Shown piece by piece: positions 17,184-26,616 of a stretch of 64,000 nt of DNA. Source of the DNA: Herbaspirillum sp. ASV7 (GTDB lineage: Bacteria; Pseudomonadota; Gammaproteobacteria; Burkholderiales; Burkholderiaceae_D); assembly GCF_016429215.1 (NCBI RefSeq), contig NZ_JAELUH010000010.1:1-64000 (forward strand), given 5' to 3'. Every line of letters starts with the position of its first letter. Within the stretch, counting starts at the first letter, position 1. The notes beneath the pieces were generated by a model that worked only from the letters and a program-made list of their open reading frames with translations, searched no databases and was not told the DNA's origin. The translations under genes were made by a program, and so were the position numbers.

Positions 17184-17652
17184 GGCGAAGTCCTGGAATC
17201 TTGAATTGTTGTCCAGCTTGCCGGGGCAGACTTAACGCAGACTTAAGCAGGGCTGAACGCAGGTTCTTGTCAGCCCGGGTCGGGAAAGTGGCGCACCGGC
17301 GGCGGGTCCGGCAGCAACGATAGCGCAGATCGGGGCCTTGCAGTTCGACGGGGCGCCGGCCACCGTTCGGATTTTCCGACAAGTGTTTTTCGGCGATGCC
17401 GCACACGCAAGCCGGCGGCATGTGAGATCATTCGGCTTCCATCTTTTCCGCGGCCATGCCCGAAGATCCGCTTGCCACCGAGCAGCAAGGATCCGCCGGC
17501 CGCGCACGACCTAGCGCGCACCGCACCCGAGACCGGGTCCCCTTGCGGTGCGCACGATAGAAAGACGTACGACCGCGCTGCATCGCTGCCCTGCGCATCA
17601 CCATGGCCCTGCGCCGCCGTCGCCCGCCACCCGATCTTGTGGAGTTTGTTGC
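17184..17652. other. Gene-free divergent region between two ABC exporters
   Basis: No credible gene is seen in these 469 bases. A short tandem repeat of CAGACTTAA (copies near 17227 and 17239) lies close to the start of the minus-strand exporter and might be an operator. A Shine-Dalgarno-like GGAG near 17641 serves the plus-strand exporter. Confidence 0.5.
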
Positions 17653-19509
17653 ATGTTCAACTGGTTCGAAAAACTGGTCCATCCCTATCCGGAAACGCAG
17701 CCGCTGCCGCCGCCGCGCGGCTTCATGCGCTTCATCTGGTTCTGTACCCGGGGCGTGCGCCCCTACATCGCCGCCATGACCCTGATGACGGCCATCATCG
17801 GCGTGTTCGAGGCGCTGCTCTTCGCCGCCCTCGGCCGCATCGTCGACTGGCTGGCCAAGGTAGAACCGGCGCAGCTGTGGCCGCAGGAAGGGCATACCCT
17901 GCTGTGGCTGTTGCTGATCCTGGCCGCCAGCCCCCTGCTGATCGGCTTGCAGACGCTCTACAAGCACCAGACCCTGGCCGGCAACTTCCCCATGCTGCTG
18001 CGCTGGAACTTCCACCGCCTCATGCTCAGCCAGAGCATGAGCTTCTACCAGAACGAGTTCGCCGGCCGGGTCGCCACCAAGGTGATGCAGTCGGCGCTGG
18101 CGGTGCGCGATTTCTGCATGATCGTGGGCGATATCCTGGTGTTCATCACCATCTATTTCGCCACCCTCATCGGCGTGGTCGGCAGCTTCGACATATGGAT
18201 GCTGGCGCCCTTCTTCATCTGGCTGGCGGCCTTCGCGGTGGCCATGCGCTACTTCGTGCCGCGCCTGTCCAAGGTGGCACGCAGCCAGGCCGATGCCCGT
18301 TCGCTGATGACCGGCCGCATCACCGACGCCTATACCAACATCGCCACCGTCAAGCTGTTCTCGCATGCCGGGCGCGAAGCCGAGTACGCCCGCAGCGCCA
18401 TGCGCGAATTCCTCACCACCGTGCATCGCCAGATGCGCCTGGTGTCGGGCTTCGAGGTGGTCAACCATATCCTGAACATGGTGCTCATCATCGGTGCCAC
18501 CGGGGTCTCGCTGTACCTGTGGACGCAGGGCAAGGTGGGCGTGGGCGCGGTCGCGGCCAGCACCGCCATGGCGCTGCGCCTGAACGGTATCGCCCACTGG
18601 GTGATGTGGGAAATGTCTTCGCTGTTCGAACACGTGGGCACGGTGCAGGATGGCATCAACACGCTGGCGCGCGCCCATGAGGTCAAGGATGCGCCCGACG
18701 CCCGGCCGCTGCAGGTGCAGCGCGGTGAATTGCGCTTCGAGGGTGTCAGCTTCAGCTATGGCGGCGCGTCACCCCGTCCGGTGGTGGACAAGCTGGACCT
18801 GGTGATCCGCCCCGGCGAGAAGATCGGCCTGGTAGGTCGCTCCGGCGCCGGCAAATCGACCATCGTCAACCTGCTGCTGCGCTTCTACGATATCGAGGGT
18901 GGCCGCATCACCATCGATGGACAGGACATCGCCCACGTCACCCAGGATAGCCTGCGCGAACAGATCGGCATGGTGACCCAGGACACCTCGCTGTTGCATC
19001 GCTCCGTGCGCGAGAACGTGACCTATGGCCGCCCCGATGCCAGCGATGCCGAGATGATCCACGCCGCCCAGCGCGCCGAGGCGCATGACTTCATCGGCAG
19101 CCTGGCCGATGCCAAGGGCCGCCGCGGCTACGACGCCCATGTGGGCGAGCGTGGCGTGAAGCTCTCGGGGGGTCAGCGCCAGCGCATCGCGATTGCCCGC
19201 GTGATGTTGAAGGACGCACCCATCCTGTTGCTGGACGAAGCCACCAGCGCCCTGGATTCGGAAGTGGAAGCGGCCATCCAGACCAGCCTCTACAAGCTCA
19301 TGGAAGGCAAGACCGTGGTGGCCATCGCGCACCGTCTCTCCACCATCGCCGCCATGGACCGGCTCATCGTGCTGGACCAGGGCCGCATCGTGGAACAGGG
19401 CTCGCACAGCGAACTGCTGGCCGCCAACGGTCTCTATGCGCGTCTGTGGGCGCACCAGAGCGGGGGCTTCCTGGGTGAGGAAGACGAACAGACAATGGCC
19501 GCAGCCTGA
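17653..19509 (+). CDS. ABC exporter, MsbA-type fused permease-ATPase
   Basis: This is a 618-residue half-transporter of the ABC exporter type. Six hydrophobic helices lie in about residues 40-330, and the nucleotide-binding domain follows at about 360-600 with Walker A GRSGAGKST, signature LSGGQRQR, Walker B ILLLDEATS and the H-loop VAIAHRLS. This architecture fits lipid, peptide or drug export; the substrate cannot be assigned. ATG 17653 was chosen because GGAG lies 8 bases upstream; an in-frame start at 17548 would add 35 residues with no family match. It is a single gene ending in a strong terminator. Confidence 0.88.
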   Translation: MFNWFEKLVHPYPETQPLPPPRGFMRFIWFCTRGVRPYIAAMTLMTAIIGVFEALLFAALGRIVDWLAKVEPAQLWPQEGHTLLWLLLILAASPLLIGLQTLYKHQTLAGNFPMLLRWNFHRLMLSQSMSFYQNEFAGRVATKVMQSALAVRDFCMIVGDILVFITIYFATLIGVVGSFDIWMLAPFFIWLAAFAVAMRYFVPRLSKVARSQADARSLMTGRITDAYTNIATVKLFSHAGREAEYARSAMREFLTTVHRQMRLVSGFEVVNHILNMVLIIGATGVSLYLWTQGKVGVGAVAASTAMALRLNGIAHWVMWEMSSLFEHVGTVQDGINTLARAHEVKDAPDARPLQVQRGELRFEGVSFSYGGASPRPVVDKLDLVIRPGEKIGLVGRSGAGKSTIVNLLLRFYDIEGGRITIDGQDIAHVTQDSLREQIGMVTQDTSLLHRSVRENVTYGRPDASDAEMIHAAQRAEAHDFIGSLADAKGRRGYDAHVGERGVKLSGGQRQRIAIARVMLKDAPILLLDEATSALDSEVEAAIQTSLYKLMEGKTVVAIAHRLSTIAAMDRLIVLDQGRIVEQGSHSELLAANGLYARLWAHQSGGFLGEEDEQTMAAA

Positions 19510-19561
19510 AGTGATCAGGCCACTCGGCCATCCATGTTTGAGGTCAGATGGACTGTTGTAA

Positions 19562-19598
19562 AAAATGGGCGCACTCAACGGTGCGCCCATTTTTCTTT
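19562..19598 (+). terminator. Rho-independent terminator of the MsbA-type exporter
   Basis: TGGGCGCAC (19566-19574) pairs with GTGCGCCCA (19581-19589), extended by an A run on the left and a T run on the right. It lies about 50 bases after the stop. Confidence 0.88.
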
Positions 19599-19635
19599 GG
19601 TTCTTGCCATGACGATTCTCATCGCTCATCGCCCA

Positions 19636-19738
19636 CCGTTCGGACTGAGTAGCGGCGAAGCCGCGTATCGAAGGCGCAGCATCGTCAGTCCGGGGAGCGC
19701 CTTCGATACGGCCCAAGGGGCCTACTCAGTCCGAACGG
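19636..19738. repeat. REP-like nested inverted repeat, copy 1
   Basis: The 103-base element starts CCGTTCGGACTGAGTAG and ends with the exact complement CTACTCAGTCCGAACGG. Inside is a second pair, CGTATCGAAGGCGC / GCGCCTTCGATACG, and small hairpins (CGGCGAAGCCG, GGCCCAAGGGGCC). Two more copies are at 23991-24095 and 38042-38134. It lies between the ABC exporter's terminator and bglX. Confidence 0.85.
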
Positions 19739-19779
19739 GAGTCATGTCGATGGACGTCACTTTCTGTTTCTGCAGATGC

Positions 19780-22134
19780 TTACTCCAGCACAAACGAAGC
19801 CGTCTTCACGTCCTTGGAATCCAGCCCCACCTGCACCTGGAACTCGCCCGGCTCGGCCCCGTACTCCAGCTTGGCGTTGTAGAAGGACAGCGCCTTGCGG
19901 TCGATGGTGAAGCTGACCTGCTGCTCTTCACCCGGCTGCAGCATCAGCTTGCGGAAGCCCTTCAGCTCCTTGACCGGGCGCACCACCGAAGCAGCCACAT
20001 CGCGGATATACAACTGCACCACGGTGGCGCCGGCGCGCTGGCCGGTGTTCTTCACCGTCACGCTGGCCTCGACCTTGCCATCGGCTGCCATGCTCGCCTG
20101 TGACAGCCGCACCTCGGAAAGCTTGAAGTCGGTATAGCTCAGGCCATAGCCGAAGGGATACAGCGGACCATTGGGTTCGTCGAAGTACTGCGAGGTGTAG
20201 TTGCCCGGCTTGCCCTCGGTGAAGGGACGCCCCACGCGCGGATGGTTGTAGTAGCTGGGGATCTGCCCGACCGAACGCGGGAAGGTCAGCGGCAGCTTGC
20301 CCGAGGGATTGACGTCGCCGAAGAGGATGTCGGCAATCGCATTGCCCCCTTCGGTGCCGGTGTACCAGGTCTCCAGGATGGCCGAGGCATTCTCGCGCGC
20401 CCAGTTCAGGTCCAGCGGCCGGCCATTCATCAGCACCAGTACCAGCGGCTTGCCGGTGGCCTTCAAGGCCTTGAGCAGGGCCATCTGGCTCTCGGGCAGG
20501 GTCAGGTTGGTGCGGCTGGAAGACTCGTGCGACATGCCGCGCGATTCGCCCACGGCGGCCACGATGACATCGGCCTGGCGCGCTGCCTTCACCGCTTCGT
20601 CGATCATCGCTTGCGGGCTGCGCTTGTCCTGCACCACCTCCGGATCATCCCAATTCAGGAAGTTGAGGTAGTCCACGATGTGCTTGTCTTCGGTGACGTT
20701 GGCGCCGCGCGCGTAGATCAGCTTGCCCTCTTTGCCCATGGCGGCCTGCAAACCCTGGCGCACGGTGATGGTCTGCTTGTCGCGCCCGGCGGCCGACCAG
20801 CTGCCCAGCATGTCGATGTGCGAATCGGCCAGCGGGCCGACCAGGGCGATGCGCGCCTCTTTCTTCAGCGGCAGCGTGGCCTTGCGGTTTTCCAGCAGCA
20901 CCATCGACTGCTGTGCCACGGCGCGGGCATCGGGGCGATGCAGGCGGCTGTCGGCATAGACGTCCGGCGGATCATCGGCGGCACGGCCGATACGCACATA
21001 CGGGTCCTTGAACAGACCGAGGTCGTACTTGGCGCCGAGGATGTCGCGCACGGCATTGTCGAGCTCCTGTTGTGAAACCTTGCCGCTGCGGATCAATTCA
21101 GGCAATTGCTTGATGTAGACCTGGTCGGCCATGCTCATGTCGGTGCCGGCCTTCATCGCCAGGCGTGCCGCTTCGCTGTCGTTCTGGGCCACGCCGTGGT
21201 TGACCAGTTCGGTGATGGCGCCATGGTCGGATACGGTCAAGCCCTTGAAGCCCCAGTCTTTGCGCAACAGGTCCTGCAGCAGCCAGGTGTTGGAAGTGGC
21301 CGGCGCGCCATTGATGGAGTTCAGCGCCACCATCACCGCCCCGGCGCCGGCATCGATGGCGGCGCGATAAGGCGGCAGGTAATCGTTGTACATGCGTTGC
21401 GGGTCCATGTTGACGACGTTGTAGTCGCGCCCTCCTTCGACCGCACCATACAGGGCGAAGTGCTTCACGCTGGCCATGATGCGATTGGCGGCAATCGGCT
21501 TGCCCTCGCCTTGCAGGGCATGCACCGAGACCTCGGCGATGCGCGAGACCAGGTAGGGATCTTCCCCGAACCCTTCCGAGGTGCGGCCCCAGCGCGGATC
21601 GCGGCTGATGTCCACCATCGGCGCGAAGGTCATGTCGATGCTGTCGGAAGCGGCTTCCTCGGCGGAGATGCGCATGGCGCGGGCCACCACGTCCATGTCC
21701 CAGCTCGATGCCAGGCCCAGGCCGATGGGGAAGGTGGTGCGATGGCCGTGGATGACGTCATAGGCAAAGAACATCGGGATCTTCAATCGCGAGCGCATGG
21801 CGCCGTCCTGCAGCGGCCGGTTCTCGGGACGGGTCACCGAGTTGAAGGTGCCGCCGACGCGGCCGGCCGCCAGTTCCTCGGCCAGCTGCTTGGCCGGCAT
21901 CTCGGGGCCAATGCTGATGAGGCGCAACTGCCCGATCTTTTCTTCCACGGTCATCTGGCGCAGCAGGTCTTCGATGAAGGCGCTCTTGTTGCCCAGCAAG
22001 GCCGGGTTGGCTTGGGCATAGGCCGCAGGGCCAGTCAGGGCGGCGCTACAGGCCAGCGCGCACAGGGTCATGGCCAAGGCGAGGCGGGGGCGGCGCACAG
22101 GCGCTGCTTGCCGCTCGGTAAGCTGGTGGGACAC
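19780..22134 (-). CDS. bglX: Periplasmic beta-glucosidase, GH3 family
   Basis: This is a 784-residue secreted glycoside hydrolase. A signal peptide covers about residues 1-40 (cleavage near AYAQA). The GH3 barrel comes first, with family blocks RIMASVKHFALYG, MVDISRDPRWGRTSEGFGED and the catalytic nucleophile Asp303 in TVSDHGAI. An alpha/beta sandwich follows, and a fibronectin-III-like domain lies at the C-terminus (about 680-780). It cleaves terminal beta-linked glucose. E. coli BglX is periplasmic and acts on several glucosides. The divergent neighbour is opgG, so periplasmic glucans are plausible natural substrates, an inference. Confidence 0.92.
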   Translation of the reverse strand: MSHQLTERQAAPVRRPRLALAMTLCALACSAALTGPAAYAQANPALLGNKSAFIEDLLRQMTVEEKIGQLRLISIGPEMPAKQLAEELAAGRVGGTFNSVTRPENRPLQDGAMRSRLKIPMFFAYDVIHGHRTTFPIGLGLASSWDMDVVARAMRISAEEAASDSIDMTFAPMVDISRDPRWGRTSEGFGEDPYLVSRIAEVSVHALQGEGKPIAANRIMASVKHFALYGAVEGGRDYNVVNMDPQRMYNDYLPPYRAAIDAGAGAVMVALNSINGAPATSNTWLLQDLLRKDWGFKGLTVSDHGAITELVNHGVAQNDSEAARLAMKAGTDMSMADQVYIKQLPELIRSGKVSQQELDNAVRDILGAKYDLGLFKDPYVRIGRAADDPPDVYADSRLHRPDARAVAQQSMVLLENRKATLPLKKEARIALVGPLADSHIDMLGSWSAAGRDKQTITVRQGLQAAMGKEGKLIYARGANVTEDKHIVDYLNFLNWDDPEVVQDKRSPQAMIDEAVKAARQADVIVAAVGESRGMSHESSSRTNLTLPESQMALLKALKATGKPLVLVLMNGRPLDLNWARENASAILETWYTGTEGGNAIADILFGDVNPSGKLPLTFPRSVGQIPSYYNHPRVGRPFTEGKPGNYTSQYFDEPNGPLYPFGYGLSYTDFKLSEVRLSQASMAADGKVEASVTVKNTGQRAGATVVQLYIRDVAASVVRPVKELKGFRKLMLQPGEEQQVSFTIDRKALSFYNAKLEYGAEPGEFQVQVGLDSKDVKTASFVLE

Positions 22135-22353
22135 GTGTTTCCTCTCTTTTTCTAAACTTTGGTGGCGCGCCGCTCTCTACAGGGAGCGGCGGCCCGTCGA
22201 AGGCGGCCTGGCCGGCGGGATCATTTATTGCTTGTCTTCTATGATGCTTAGCCCGCCCGGCGGTTCGCTATATTATTCTGTTTTGCTGCCGGCGGGACAG
22301 GCTGGCGGCCTGACGGCGTGCGAGAGCGCCGGGAATTTGTGGAGAAATGCTTG

Positions 22354-23940
22354 ATGACGAATGGATTGAAATGGTCTTCCCTGCGCAGCGTCCTGCTGCT
22401 GTCGGCGAGCCTGCTGGGCGCTTGCGCGCAAGCCCAGGCGCAGCAGGCCGGCTTCTCGCTGGAACAGGCCGTGGCCAAGGCCAAGAGGCTGGCTGAACAG
22501 CCCTACCAGAAACCGGTGAGCAACCTCTCGCCGACCTTTGCGGCGATGCAGTTCGCCGACTACATGAAGATCCAGCCAAAGAGCGAGAAGTTCGAATGGC
22601 GCGACCAGAAGACGCCCTTCAAGCTGGCCTTCTATCACCAGGGCATGCAATTCAATGCGCCGGTGCTGATCCACGAGATCGTCGATGGCCGTGTGCAGGA
22701 TGTGGGCTACAGCACCGACCGCTTCAACTTCGGCGACCTGGCGCTGGCCAAGGACAGCACCGCGCATCTGGGTTATGCGGGCTTCCGGGTGGTCTACCCG
22801 CTCAACCGCGATGACAAGGAAGACGAGGTCATGAGCGTGCTGGGCGCGAGCTATTTCCGCGTGATCGGCCGGGGCCAGGTGTATGGTCTCTCGGCACGCG
22901 GACTGGCCATCGATACGGCCATGCTCAGCGGCGAGGAATTCCCGCGCTTCACCGAGTTCTGGATCCAGCGTCCGGCGCCGGGCGAGAAGCAACTGAGCTT
23001 CTATGCGCTGCTGGATTCGCCGCGCGCCACCGGCGCCTACAAATTCACGCTCACGCCGGGCAAGGATGCGCTGCTGGATGTGCAGGCTCGCGTGTTCCTG
23101 CGCGGTGAGGTGGGACGCCTGGGCATTGCGCCGCTGACCAGCATGTTCCTCTTCGGCCCCAACCAGCAATCCTCGCGCCGCAACTTCCGGCCGGCCATCC
23201 ATGATTCGAACGGCCTGGCCATCCACACCGGCAGCGGCGAGTGGCTGTGGCGTCCGCTGAACGATCCGCAGAATGTCGAAGTGAGCTCCTTCGAGGTGAC
23301 CAATCCGCGCGGCTTCGGCCTGTTGCAGCGCGGCCGCGAGTTCTCCGCCTTCGAAGACCTGAAGGACCGCTACGACCTGCGTCCCTCGGCCTGGATCGAG
23401 CCCCAGGGCGCTTGGGGCAAGGGTGCCGTGCAGCTGGTGGAGATCCCCACCGCCGACGAGACCAACGACAACATCGTGGCCTACTGGCTGCCCGCGCAAT
23501 TGCCGCCGCGCGGCACGCCGGTGGCCTATGACTACCGCATCCATTGGACCATGGACGAGCCGGCCATCCTCAAGGATGAAGTGGGCTGGGTGAAGCAGAC
23601 CTTCCACACCGATGGCGAACTGACGCAGGCCAACCTGATTCGCGCCTTCGACGGCACCACTGCCCTGCTGGTGGACTTCACCGGCCCGGCGCTGGGCAAG
23701 CTGCAGGCCGGCGCGCAGGTGCAGCCGCAGGTGAGCGTGTCGGCCAACGGCGAGCTGATGGATGCGCAACTGCAGCCCAACCCGGCCATCAACGGCTGGC
23801 GGCTGACGCTGCGGGTAAAGATCCGCAATGTGGCCCAGGCGGTGGAGTTGCGCGCCGCGCTGGTCTCCGGCGGCAAGCCCGTCACCGAAACCTGGAGCTA
23901 CCAGCTGCCGCCGCGCTCGGATGTGCAGCGAACCTTCTGA
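22354..23940 (+). CDS. opgG: Periplasmic glucan protein G (OpgG/MdoG)
   Basis: OpgG is needed for making osmoregulated periplasmic glucans; relatives are now known to form a glycoside hydrolase family active on beta-1,2-glucan. This 528-residue protein has a signal peptide (about 1-30) followed by the OpgG domain ([45 protein letters not shown], then [18 protein letters not shown]). LLGAC before AQAQA could act as a lipobox, although ordinary cleavage after AQA is as likely. ATG 22354 has GGAG about 10 bases upstream; a GTG at 22318 is an alternative. The glucosyltransferase gene opgH does not follow, unlike in E. coli. It is divergent from bglX. Confidence 0.9.
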   Translation: MTNGLKWSSLRSVLLLSASLLGACAQAQAQQAGFSLEQAVAKAKRLAEQPYQKPVSNLSPTFAAMQFADYMKIQPKSEKFEWRDQKTPFKLAFYHQGMQFNAPVLIHEIVDGRVQDVGYSTDRFNFGDLALAKDSTAHLGYAGFRVVYPLNRDDKEDEVMSVLGASYFRVIGRGQVYGLSARGLAIDTAMLSGEEFPRFTEFWIQRPAPGEKQLSFYALLDSPRATGAYKFTLTPGKDALLDVQARVFLRGEVGRLGIAPLTSMFLFGPNQQSSRRNFRPAIHDSNGLAIHTGSGEWLWRPLNDPQNVEVSSFEVTNPRGFGLLQRGREFSAFEDLKDRYDLRPSAWIEPQGAWGKGAVQLVEIPTADETNDNIVAYWLPAQLPPRGTPVAYDYRIHWTMDEPAILKDEVGWVKQTFHTDGELTQANLIRAFDGTTALLVDFTGPALGKLQAGAQVQPQVSVSANGELMDAQLQPNPAINGWRLTLRVKIRNVAQAVELRAALVSGGKPVTETWSYQLPPRSDVQRTF

Positions 23941-23990
23941 TGCAACCCGGCATCAGGCAACATGGGTGGAGCCGACAACGCCACCCTCAG

Positions 23991-24095
23991 CGTTCGGACT
24001 GAGTAGCGGCAGAGCCGCGTATCGAAGACCCGATTGCGTGTGATCTTCGGCGCGCCTTCGATACGGCCCTGACAGGGCCTACTCAGGTCGAACGG
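23991..24095. repeat. REP-like nested inverted repeat, copy 2
   Basis: Same design as the element at 19636. The left arm is CGTTCGGACTGAGTAG; the right arm CTACTCAGGTCGAACGG has two adjacent differences from copy 1, so this copy is slightly decayed. It lies between opgG and the terminator that precedes parB. Confidence 0.82.
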
Positions 24096-24146
24096 TCGGA
24101 GAATGCTGTTCACACAAGCATCAGACCGGAAATGATTGATCAATTG

Positions 24147-24183
24147 AAAAGGGGCTGCTCCCTCCGGAGCAGCCCCTTTTTTT
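24147..24183. terminator. Bidirectional terminator between opgG and parB
   Basis: GGGGCTGCTCC (24151-24161) pairs with GGAGCAGCCCC (24166-24176). AAAA precedes it and a long T run follows, so it can stop both convergent transcripts. Confidence 0.9.
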
Positions 24184-24204
24184 GTCCATCGGTTCCGCTA
24201 CCGA

Positions 24205-25110
24205 TCAGGATTCCTGCGCATCCCCACGCAGGCGGGCAATGACGCCATCAAGCGCATCGAGGTCGTTGAACTGGATGATCAACTGGCCCTTGTTGCGCGC
24301 ACCGGTCTTGATGTTGACCTGGGTGACCAGCAGGTCGGACAGTTCTTCTTCCAGGCGGGCGATGTCGCGCGACTTCTCGCGGGCTTCGCGCGGCTTGGCG
24401 GCCTGCTCGGCCGAGGCACGGGTGACCAGCTTCTCGGCATCGCGCACCGACATGCGCTTGGCCACGATCTGGTTGGCCAGCTGGATCTGCGTGGCCGAAT
24501 CCACCGCCAGCAGCGCGCGGGCATGGCCCATGTCGATATCGCCGGCCATGAGCATGGTCTGCACCGGCTTGGCCAGGTTCAGCAGGCGCAGCAGGTTGCT
24601 CACCGCACTGCGCGAGCGTCCCACGGCCAGTGCCGCCTTCTCGTGGGTGAAGGAAAAATCGGTGATGAGGCGATGGATGCCCTGCGCTTCTTCGAGGGGG
24701 TTCAGATCCTCGCGCTGCATGTTCTCGATCAGCGCCATCGCGGCCGTGGTCTGGTCGTCCACGTTCTTGACCAGCACCGGCACTTCGGTCAGCCCGGCGA
24801 TCTTGGCCGCGCGGAAGCGACGCTCGCCGGCGATGATCTCGTAGACGTCCCGGCCATTCTTGTTGCCGATGGCGCGGATCAGGATGGGCTGCAGCAAGCC
24901 CTGCTCCTTGATCGAGGCCGCCAGCTCATTGAGCGCGCCTTCGTCCATGCGGGTACGCGGCTGGTACTTGCCGGCCTGCAGCTCGCCTACCGGCATCACG
25001 GTGGGCAGGCCGGCCTGGGCCTGCGCTTCTTCGGTGATGTCGGCCGAGCCGCCCAGGAGCGCGTCCAGTCCGCGTCCCAGACCCTTGGATTTTTTCGGTA
25101 GAGTTGCCAT
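24205..25110 (-). CDS. parB: Chromosome-partitioning protein ParB
   Basis: ParB binds parS, spreads as a CTP-dependent clamp and organises the origin for segregation. The 301-residue protein has the N-terminal domain with the CTP-binding block GERRFRAAKIAGL, the box ENMQREDLNPLEEA, a helix-turn-helix (HEKAALAVGRSRSAVSNLLR) and a C-terminal dimerisation domain. The N-terminus MATLPKKSKGLGRGLDALLG is the classical ParA-contacting start, so ATG 25110 is used rather than an open frame to 25203. It is downstream of parA by 34 bases. Two perfect parS sites lie about 5 kb away near mnmG. Confidence 0.96.
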   Translation of the reverse strand: MATLPKKSKGLGRGLDALLGGSADITEEAQAQAGLPTVMPVGELQAGKYQPRTRMDEGALNELAASIKEQGLLQPILIRAIGNKNGRDVYEIIAGERRFRAAKIAGLTEVPVLVKNVDDQTTAAMALIENMQREDLNPLEEAQGIHRLITDFSFTHEKAALAVGRSRSAVSNLLRLLNLAKPVQTMLMAGDIDMGHARALLAVDSATQIQLANQIVAKRMSVRDAEKLVTRASAEQAAKPREAREKSRDIARLEEELSDLLVTQVNIKTGARNKGQLIIQFNDLDALDGVIARLRGDAQES

Positions 25111-25144
25111 GCGATTGCCTGATGAAAACGATGCGTGAGCGTGA

Positions 25145-25915
25145 TTACAGCGTCTTGATGCGTTCGACCATTTCCGCGCCGAACGCGATATAGGCCTGCG
25201 CACCCTTGGAGGTGGGATCGAAGGTCACCCCCGGCAGACCGTAGGACGGCGCTTCGGCCAGTCGCACGTTGCGCGGGATGACGGTCTTGAAGACCTTGTC
25301 GCCGAAGTGTTGTTCCAGCTGGTCCGAGACCTGCTGCGAAAGCGTCATGCGCGGATCGAACATCACGCGCAACAGGCCGATCACCTTCAGCTCCGGGTTC
25401 AGCTTGGCATGTACCTTCTTGATGGTGTTGACCAGGTCGGAGAGGCCTTCGAGCGCGTAGTACTCGCACTGCATCGGAATGATCACGCCATGGGCCGAGC
25501 ACAGGCCGTTCAAGGTCAGCATGGACAGCGCCGGCGGGCAGTCGATGAGGATGAAGTCGTAGTCGTCGGCGACGTCGGCGAAGGCATTCTTCAGGCGTGC
25601 CTCCCGCTGCTCCAGTTCGACCATCTCGACCTCGGCACCGGCCAGTTCGCGGTTGGCCGGCAGCACGTCGAAGCCACCGGCCTCGGAACGCTTGCGCACG
25701 CTGCGGATATCGGAGATGCCCAGCAGGACCTCGTAGATCGAGGCCTCCAGCGTGCCCTTGTTGATGCCTGCGCCCATGGTGGCGTTACCCTGGGGGTCGA
25801 GGTCGACCAGCAGCACGCGTTGCTTCAACTCGGCCAGGCCGGCAGCGAGGTTGACCGCGGTAGTGGTCTTGCCTACGCCACCCTTTTGGTTGGCGACACA
25901 GAAAATTTTTGCCAT
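25145..25915 (-). CDS. parA: Chromosome-partitioning ATPase ParA
   Basis: This is a 256-residue Walker-type ATPase that binds DNA non-specifically and drives origin segregation with ParB. The deviant Walker A is KGGVGKTTTAVNLA near the N-terminus; Walker A' and Walker B regions follow (RVLLVDLDPQGNATMG; DFILIDCPPALSMLTLNG). It has no N-terminal DNA-binding extension, as in chromosomal (Soj-type) ParA. The LysE-type gene ends 17 bases upstream on the same strand, so parA and parB may be transcribed with the mnmG-rsmG-lipocalin-LysE genes. Confidence 0.96.
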   Translation of the reverse strand: MAKIFCVANQKGGVGKTTTAVNLAAGLAELKQRVLLVDLDPQGNATMGAGINKGTLEASIYEVLLGISDIRSVRKRSEAGGFDVLPANRELAGAEVEMVELEQREARLKNAFADVADDYDFILIDCPPALSMLTLNGLCSAHGVIIPMQCEYYALEGLSDLVNTIKKVHAKLNPELKVIGLLRVMFDPRMTLSQQVSDQLEQHFGDKVFKTVIPRNVRLAEAPSYGLPGVTFDPTSKGAQAYIAFGAEMVERIKTL

Positions 25916-25932
25916 ATCTTTTTATTTGAGCG

Positions 25933-26565
25933 TTATTGCGTGGTCAACTTGATGCCGAAACCGATCAGGAATACACCGGTCGCACGTGAAGCCAATCTGG
26001 CGATGGTGCGATTGTGCGCCAGGCGACGGGCCGCGGCATTGCCGAGGATGACCAGCAGGCTGCCGTAGAAAGCGGTGCAGCTGCTGATCACCGCGCCCAT
26101 CGTGACGAAGGTGAGCGCGCCCTGTTGCGTGGCGGGGTCCAGGAACAGCGGGAAGAACGCCATGTAAAACACGATGGCCTTCGGGTTGAACAAGGTGACC
26201 AGGAAGCCGCGTCGGAATTCCGCGGCGTTGGAAAAGGGTACGACTGTACCACCGCCCTCGCCTCTTGCAAACAGCAGACGCGCGCCGAGGTAGGCCAGAT
26301 AGGCCGCCCCCATGTATTGCAGGCCGTGGAACAGCAGTGGATTGGCGTGCAGCAATGCGGCCACGCCGATGGCGGCCAGGAACATGAGCACGATATCGCC
26401 CAGCATCAGACCGGCCTGCGCCGCGAAGCCGCCACGCATGCCACCCTTGGCGGTGCAGGTCAGCACGCAGAAGGTGCCGGGCCCGGGCAGCAGCAGGAAC
26501 ACCATGGTGGCGGCGATCAGTTGCCAGATATCGGTGATGCCGAGGGAATGGAACATCGCCTGCAT
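25933..26565 (-). CDS. LysE/RhtB-family exporter
   Basis: This is a 210-residue membrane protein with about six hydrophobic helices. The family signature appears as LLLPGPGTFCVLTCTAKGG near residues 24-43, and LVTLFNPKAIVFYMAFFPLF near the middle. Members export amino acids such as lysine, threonine or homoserine lactone; the substrate is not readable here. The start ATG 26565 has a perfect AGGAGG about 7 bases upstream. It sits between a lipocalin gene and parA, an unusual insertion into the rsmG-parA neighbourhood. Confidence 0.88.
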   Translation of the reverse strand: MQAMFHSLGITDIWQLIAATMVFLLLPGPGTFCVLTCTAKGGMRGGFAAQAGLMLGDIVLMFLAAIGVAALLHANPLLFHGLQYMGAAYLAYLGARLLFARGEGGGTVVPFSNAAEFRRGFLVTLFNPKAIVFYMAFFPLFLDPATQQGALTFVTMGAVISSCTAFYGSLLVILGNAAARRLAHNRTIARLASRATGVFLIGFGIKLTTQ

Positions 26566-26616
26566 GGTGCCGCCTCCTGTGCTGTGATTGATCGTACTGA
26601 CGCGCCTGGCGGCGTA

